A stretch of 50,901 nucleotides of DNA from Oscillospiraceae bacterium (GTDB lineage: Bacteria; Bacillota; Clostridia; Oscillospirales; Oscillospiraceae). The notes beneath the pieces are model-generated. The model was not told the origin of the DNA, searched no databases, and was given only the letters and a program-made list of their open reading frames with translations. The DNA is taken from positions 1 to 50,901 of the forward strand of contig JAFQTF010000037.1 in assembly GCA_017409205.1 (NCBI GenBank). Direction: 5' to 3'. This document shows, piece by piece, positions 47,300 through 50,901 of this stretch. The stretch's first letter is position 1; each line of letters begins with the position of its first letter. The translations under genes and the position numbers were made by a program.

Positions 47300-49183
47300 T
47301 TATGTAGACAGCTGGTGGCGATGCAGGCGCAGAACGGCCACCGTTGCGTCGTCCTCTCCGGCGCCCTGACTTTCCTCCAGCAGCCATTCCGCCATCTCCC
47401 CCGGCGGCATCGCTCCCTCCTTCCTGCGGCGCAGGACCTCCCCGATTTCTGCGCCGTCGCTGACCAGGATCAGCATCTCTCCCCGGCGCAGGGACAGCCG
47501 ATCCACCGTTTCCCGGTTTTCTCCGATGGAGATCCCCGGCGGTGGTGCGGCTGTCCCTATTTTTTTGATCTCCGTTTTTCCGAGAAAATAACTGGGGGCC
47601 GCACCCCATTTGTACAGACTGATCCGGCCGCTGTCCAGCCGGATCTCTGCCAGATCCAGCGTTACAGCTCCCGCCTGCCCCCTAAGAGCCAGAATGCTGT
47701 TAAGACTGCGCAGGGCGTGCTCCGGCGGGAATCCGGCAGAGAGCATTTTCTTCAGCAGCTCCCCGGCGGACTGGCCTTCCTGGGCAGCTCCCAGACCGGT
47801 GCCCATACCATCGCACAGCAGCACATAGTAGCGGCAGCCGGTGCCGGGAAAGGCCAGACACCGGTCCCCGTTGGCGCGTTCCTTTCCCCGGGACCGGGCG
47901 GATACCTCCAGACGGTAGTAGGCGGCGGGACGCTCCCCCCGGCGGGGCAGCTGATCCGAAAGCTGCCGCAGATACACCGACAGGAACCGGTACTGCTGCA
48001 CAAGTGCGGAGCGATATTCCTGCTGCCGCTGCCGGTCGGCTTTCAGATCCCGCAGCCGTTCCCTTGCCCGGAGCAGCTCCCCCTGAATCTCCCAGGGCCG
48101 ACGGCAGGCAAAGCCCAGAGGATTGTGCAGGGATTCCATAGACAGGGATGCCCGCTCAATGCAATTTTCCCGGGATGGGCAGTTGCCGCAGGAGCGGTTG
48201 ATGGCCCGGTTCAGCAGCGCCTCTTCGTCGATCCGGGGCAGTTCCGTTTCCAGAAGCAGCTGCTGGATCTGGGCCATGACTGCGGCAGTCAGCTCCAGCC
48301 GCACCTGGGCGATGCCTGTCTCTCCCCGCCGTTGGATGCTGTCCACCCGGGGCGGCAGAAAATGGGCCACCAGACCACCCAGCGCCAGTCCCGGCAGAGG
48401 CGCTGCATCCCAGATGCCGGAAAGGATCATGACCCCGATGCAGGCTGCCGCCGGTACGGCACAGCGCATCCAGCGCTGCTGAAAGGGGAGCATCCGTCCA
48501 AACCAGGCAGCGCAGATCACTACGGACATGGGCAGCTGCGTCACACCGGCTAGCTCCAGTCCCAGTGCGCCCAGCGCTGCCGCCGGAAAGGAGGCCCACA
48601 GGGCCAGTACCCCCCCTGCGGCGTAGCCCAGAGGCCCCACCCGGGCCAGCGCCAGCACAGCGATCCCGCCCAGTATCCAGCCGGTAACATTTTCCCGGCG
48701 GAGCCCGGCCCTGTGAAAAAACCAGGTGCTGACCGGCGCGAGACATACCCGCAGAAAAAACACCGGAAAGGCCGCCGATTGCCGCAGCAGCAGAAACGCC
48801 GTTCCCGCGGCAGCCGTCACAACTCCGGACAGGGCAGGCAGCAGAAGGGGCTGGGCCTGTGCCTGCTTTCCCTTGCCCAGCAACAGGGCCAGCAGGCAGC
48901 CAAGTCCTGACCAGACCACGCCCTGCAGCCCTGCTTTTCCCCAGAACAGCCGGTAGCCTGCCATGGCTCCCAGTGCAGTTACCGCTGCCCGCCAGCCGGT
49001 CTGAGAGCAGATCAACCCGAGCGCAAGGGGCTGAAATACACCGCACAGGGCGGCGGCACTGAGAAGAAATCCGCTTCCGCCATAGGCTGTCACCCGCATG
49101 ACCGACTGCACCCTGGGTTCCAGGGCGAACTTGTGGATCCTCCGCTGTGTTATACGCATGCAGGTTTCCATGGCTGTCAACAT
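47300..49183 (-). CDS. spoIIE: Stage II sporulation protein E (SpoIIE) phosphatase
   Basis: SpoIIE is a membrane PP2C phosphatase that dephosphorylates SpoIIAA to release sigma-F in the forespore. The product of about 627 residues has some ten membrane helices in residues 30-300, a cytoplasmic linker and a C-terminal PP2C domain with LLCDGMGTGLGAAQEG (metal Asp), LNSILALRG, LYKWGAAPSY and LILVSDGAEIGEVL. It is shorter than the Bacillus protein (about 827). The start is uncertain: ATG 49183 is taken, with GGAAAGG 12 nt upstream; a TTG at 49216 has no site. It stands apart from the yab/divIC cluster. Confidence 0.93.
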   Translation of the reverse strand: MLTAMETCMRITQRRIHKFALEPRVQSVMRVTAYGGSGFLLSAAALCGVFQPLALGLICSQTGWRAAVTALGAMAGYRLFWGKAGLQGVVWSGLGCLLALLLGKGKQAQAQPLLLPALSGVVTAAAGTAFLLLRQSAAFPVFFLRVCLAPVSTWFFHRAGLRRENVTGWILGGIAVLALARVGPLGYAAGGVLALWASFPAAALGALGLELAGVTQLPMSVVICAAWFGRMLPFQQRWMRCAVPAAACIGVMILSGIWDAAPLPGLALGGLVAHFLPPRVDSIQRRGETGIAQVRLELTAAVMAQIQQLLLETELPRIDEEALLNRAINRSCGNCPSRENCIERASLSMESLHNPLGFACRRPWEIQGELLRARERLRDLKADRQRQQEYRSALVQQYRFLSVYLRQLSDQLPRRGERPAAYYRLEVSARSRGKERANGDRCLAFPGTGCRYYVLLCDGMGTGLGAAQEGQSAGELLKKMLSAGFPPEHALRSLNSILALRGQAGAVTLDLAEIRLDSGRISLYKWGAAPSYFLGKTEIKKIGTAAPPPGISIGENRETVDRLSLRRGEMLILVSDGAEIGEVLRRRKEGAMPPGEMAEWLLEESQGAGEDDATVAVLRLHRHQLST

Positions 49184-49273
49184 TTGTGCACCACGCCTTT
49201 CCTTTGTGATAGGCAAATCCTACCACGGATCAAAAAATTATGCTGTCGGAACGGCAACCGGCGGGAAAGATTC

Positions 49274-49302
49274 TTGCATCAGGGATGGTAAGGGTGTATA
49301 AT
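49274..49302 (+). promoter_or_regulatory. Promoter of CYTH gene
   Basis: -35 TTGCAT (49274-49279), 17-nt spacer, -10 TATAAT (49297-49302); leader of about 155 nt. Confidence 0.78.
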
Positions 49303-49365
49303 GAATGGAAACACACCGTAAACAATCGTTTCTCCTGGTTGTAATGGCTTTGTATCAGGCCGCCT

Positions 49366-49375
49366 CGCAATGACA
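49366..49375 (+). repeat. CGCAATGACA element, second copy
   Basis: This 10-mer is identical to one arm of the lepA leader hairpin (16934-16943) and again lies in a 5' leader. It may be part of a dispersed short repeat; with two copies only, chance is possible. Confidence 0.3.
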
Positions 49376-49462
49376 GCAGTAGTCGTTCTCGGGCTGGTTC
49401 CGTCGTTATTGCTGTGCGAAACGTTCCTTTACCATACTTTTGAATCAGCCAAGGAGGCTTCT

Positions 49463-50044
49463 ATGGGAACCGAGTTTGAATTGAAATACCGGGCTGTTCC
49501 GGAGCAGATCGCTGCGATCCGGGATGCCTTCGGCCCCTTCCGGGAAATTTCCATGGAAACCACATATTATGATGCCCCGGACCGGAGTCTTTCCGCCCGG
49601 AAATGGACGCTGCGGCGGAGACTGGAAAACGGTGTTTCCATCTGCACACTGAAGACCCCCGGCACGGGAGATGTCCGGGGAGAATGGGAGACGGAATGTG
49701 GTACCATTTCCGATGCCATTGATGAATTATGCAAACTTGGCGCCCCTGCAGCACTGGCAGAGCTGACTGCGGCCGGTCTTGTGGAAGTCTGTGGAGCCCG
49801 GTTTACCCGGCTGGCCTGCCTCATAGGGGATGCCGGCTGCAAGGTGGAGCTGGCGCTGGATCAGGGTGTGCTGCTGGGAGGCGGACGGGAAATCCCTCTG
49901 TGCGAAGTGGAGGCAGAACTGAAGGAAGGCAGCGAGACTGCTGCTGTGGCCTTCGCCAAGGGACTGGCTGACAAATTCGGCCTGGTGCCGGAGACCGCAA
50001 GCAAGTTCAAGCGTGCGCTGGGACTGGCGGAAAATCAGAAATAA
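49463..50044 (+). CDS. CYTH domain protein
   Basis: The 193-residue protein starts TEFELKYRA, the EXEXK signature of CYTH triphosphatases/adenylyl cyclases, then TTYYDAPDRSL, KWTLRRRLENG, WETECGT and LCEVEAELKEG, lining the tunnel with charged residues. Such proteins hydrolyse tri- or polyphosphates with a metal ion; the substrate is open. AAGGAGG lies before ATG 49463; a longer reading from 49370 is rejected. The exonuclease follows 12 nt later in an operon. Confidence 0.88.
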   Translation: MGTEFELKYRAVPEQIAAIRDAFGPFREISMETTYYDAPDRSLSARKWTLRRRLENGVSICTLKTPGTGDVRGEWETECGTISDAIDELCKLGAPAALAELTAAGLVEVCGARFTRLACLIGDAGCKVELALDQGVLLGGGREIPLCEVEAELKEGSETAAVAFAKGLADKFGLVPETASKFKRALGLAENQK

Positions 50045-50056
50045 CGGAGAAATACA

Positions 50057-50740
50057 ATGGCTTTTGAATCCCTTTTTGCCAGATATGACCGTCTGGTGCT
50101 GTTTGATACGGAAACCACCGGCCTGCAGTACAGCCGGGATGAGATCATCGAGTTCGCCGCTGTGGTGGTGGAGCCGGTAAATGGCGTCCCTGCCATTATC
50201 AGAGAATATGATGAGCTGGTGGCGCTGGCCCCCGGCGGTTTTGTGCCCCCAAAGATCACAGAGCTCACCGGCATTTCCACCCAGGATCTGCGGGAGCGGG
50301 GCCTGCCCAAAACCCGGGTCTGCCGGGATATCGCAGAGATGTTTGCAGGCAACTGCCTGCTTCTGGCCTACAATGCCCACTTTGATCTGAGCTTCCTGTT
50401 CTATATGCTGCTGCGGGATGGGGATCCTTCCATTCTGAAGGGCAAGGACAAGCTGGATCTGCTGACAGTCTACCGGGACCGGCACAGCTACCCCCACCGG
50501 CTGTGCAACGCCATCGAGGTCTACGGTCTGACAGGCAAGGTGGTGAACTCCCACCGGGCGGTGGATGATGTGATCGCCACCGTGGCTGTGATGGAGGAGA
50601 TGGAGAAGGAAAAGGACGACATTTTGAATTATGTCAACCTGTTTGGCTACAATCCCAAATATGGCGTGGAGGGCAAGCCCATCGGCTCCGTCACTTATAA
50701 GCCGCAGCCCTATAACCCCAGAGGCCCCCTGTACCTGTAA
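50057..50740 (+). CDS. DEDDh 3'-5' exonuclease (DnaQ/PolC-type)
   Basis: The 227-residue protein is a DnaQ-like exonuclease with all acidic motifs: LFDTETTGL (Exo I), LLAYNAHFDLSF (Exo II) and SHRAVDDVIATVAV (Exo III, with the His). It resembles the epsilon proofreading domain as a stand-alone protein. A C-terminal extension (about 175-227, ILNYVNLFGYNPKYG) ends PRGPLYL. GGAGA lies before the ATG. A role in proofreading, RNA or DNA end trimming is inferred. Confidence 0.9.
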   Translation: MAFESLFARYDRLVLFDTETTGLQYSRDEIIEFAAVVVEPVNGVPAIIREYDELVALAPGGFVPPKITELTGISTQDLRERGLPKTRVCRDIAEMFAGNCLLLAYNAHFDLSFLFYMLLRDGDPSILKGKDKLDLLTVYRDRHSYPHRLCNAIEVYGLTGKVVNSHRAVDDVIATVAVMEEMEKEKDDILNYVNLFGYNPKYGVEGKPIGSVTYKPQPYNPRGPLYL

Positions 50741-50778
50741 CCATATAAATGATCGTTTCGCTTACGAAGGTTCTGCCT

Positions 50779-50808
50779 GTACTTTTCTTGCTCCTGCAAG
50801 AAAAGTAC
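50779..50808. repeat. GTACTTTTCTTGC palindrome, copy 3
   Basis: Perfect 13-bp inverted repeat with a 4-nt loop after the exonuclease gene. It shares CTTTTCTTG/CAAGAAAAG with the copies at 4465-4488 and 6711-6742. Confidence 0.75.
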
Positions 50809-50901
50809 CAAAAGAAGCAGGCACAAGGGGTCCTGTAAGTCGCGCTCCCGCGCGCCCCAGCCGTCCCCTTGTGAATCCCCCGGCCGCAACGCCATAGGCG
50901 C

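Overview
The window looks like a chromosomal stretch of an anaerobic, spore-forming Clostridia, most likely an Oscillospiraceae/Ruminococcaceae-type gut bacterium. The evidence is a moderately high GC content, Gram-positive ribosome-binding sites (AAGGAGG), many sigma-A type promoters with 17-nt spacers, Firmicute sporulation genes (yabP, yabQ, divIC, yabR, spoIIE), a T-box leader and a DapA/B/F lysine and diaminopimelate pathway. No insertion sequence, phage, CRISPR array, rRNA or tRNA gene was seen. The species cannot be named from the sequence alone.

Layout. 1-6700: the 5' part of pnp and rpsO (minus strand, with structured leaders), an acidic tail-anchored protein coupled to gluQ, a nucleotidyltransferase, mtaB and an HPr-like protein. 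6770-10755: a MoxR / DUF58 / transglutaminase (TgpA-like) operon. 11059-13700: a DUF3810 metalloprotease-like protein, rsmG and plsY. 13800-17000: lepA-hemW, divergent from rpoD (sigma-A). 18400-21000: a SleB-like cell-wall hydrolase and a large secreted protein with DnaJ-like cysteine repeats. 20950-24300: a DUF308 / phosphopantetheinyl transferase / tatD operon and two membrane proteins. 24340-26000: an NfeD / SPFH (stomatin-like) operon with a tiny membrane protein. 26400-29250: an aldo/keto reductase and a wall-anchored cysteine-rich protein. 29300-32100: yabP-yabQ-divIC-yabR in the Bacillus order, followed by an SDR and rpiB. 32200-37040: a small membrane protein, DegV, a FucO-type dehydrogenase, the rpsF-ssb-rpsR operon and dapF. 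37114-42200: dapB, dapA, a DUF2461 protein, a metallophosphoesterase and an unusual ParB-like/BMP fusion protein. 42400-46200: lexA, then a T-box-controlled tryptophan-type ABC transporter (trpXYZ-like). 46250-50750: an SDR, spoIIE, a CYTH protein and a DEDDh exonuclease.

How the genes work together. Most of the window is housekeeping: translation (S15, S6, S18, RsmG, LepA, GluQ, MtaB), RNA turnover (PNPase), DNA binding and repair (SSB, LexA, TatD, DnaQ-like exonuclease), envelope and lysine precursor synthesis (PlsY, DapA/B/F), and sporulation. The most interesting signals are regulatory or architectural: (i) a roughly 134-nt closed RNA fold in the pnp leader with two hairpins showing the same loop; (ii) a T-box with a probable UGG specifier followed by an 8-codon micro-ORF ending in Trp, directly ahead of the trpXYZ-like transporter; (iii) a cytoplasmic ParB-like/BMP fusion in an operon with a phosphoesterase; (iv) a secreted protein with DnaJ-type CxxCxGxG motifs. 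Functions of these four are inference.
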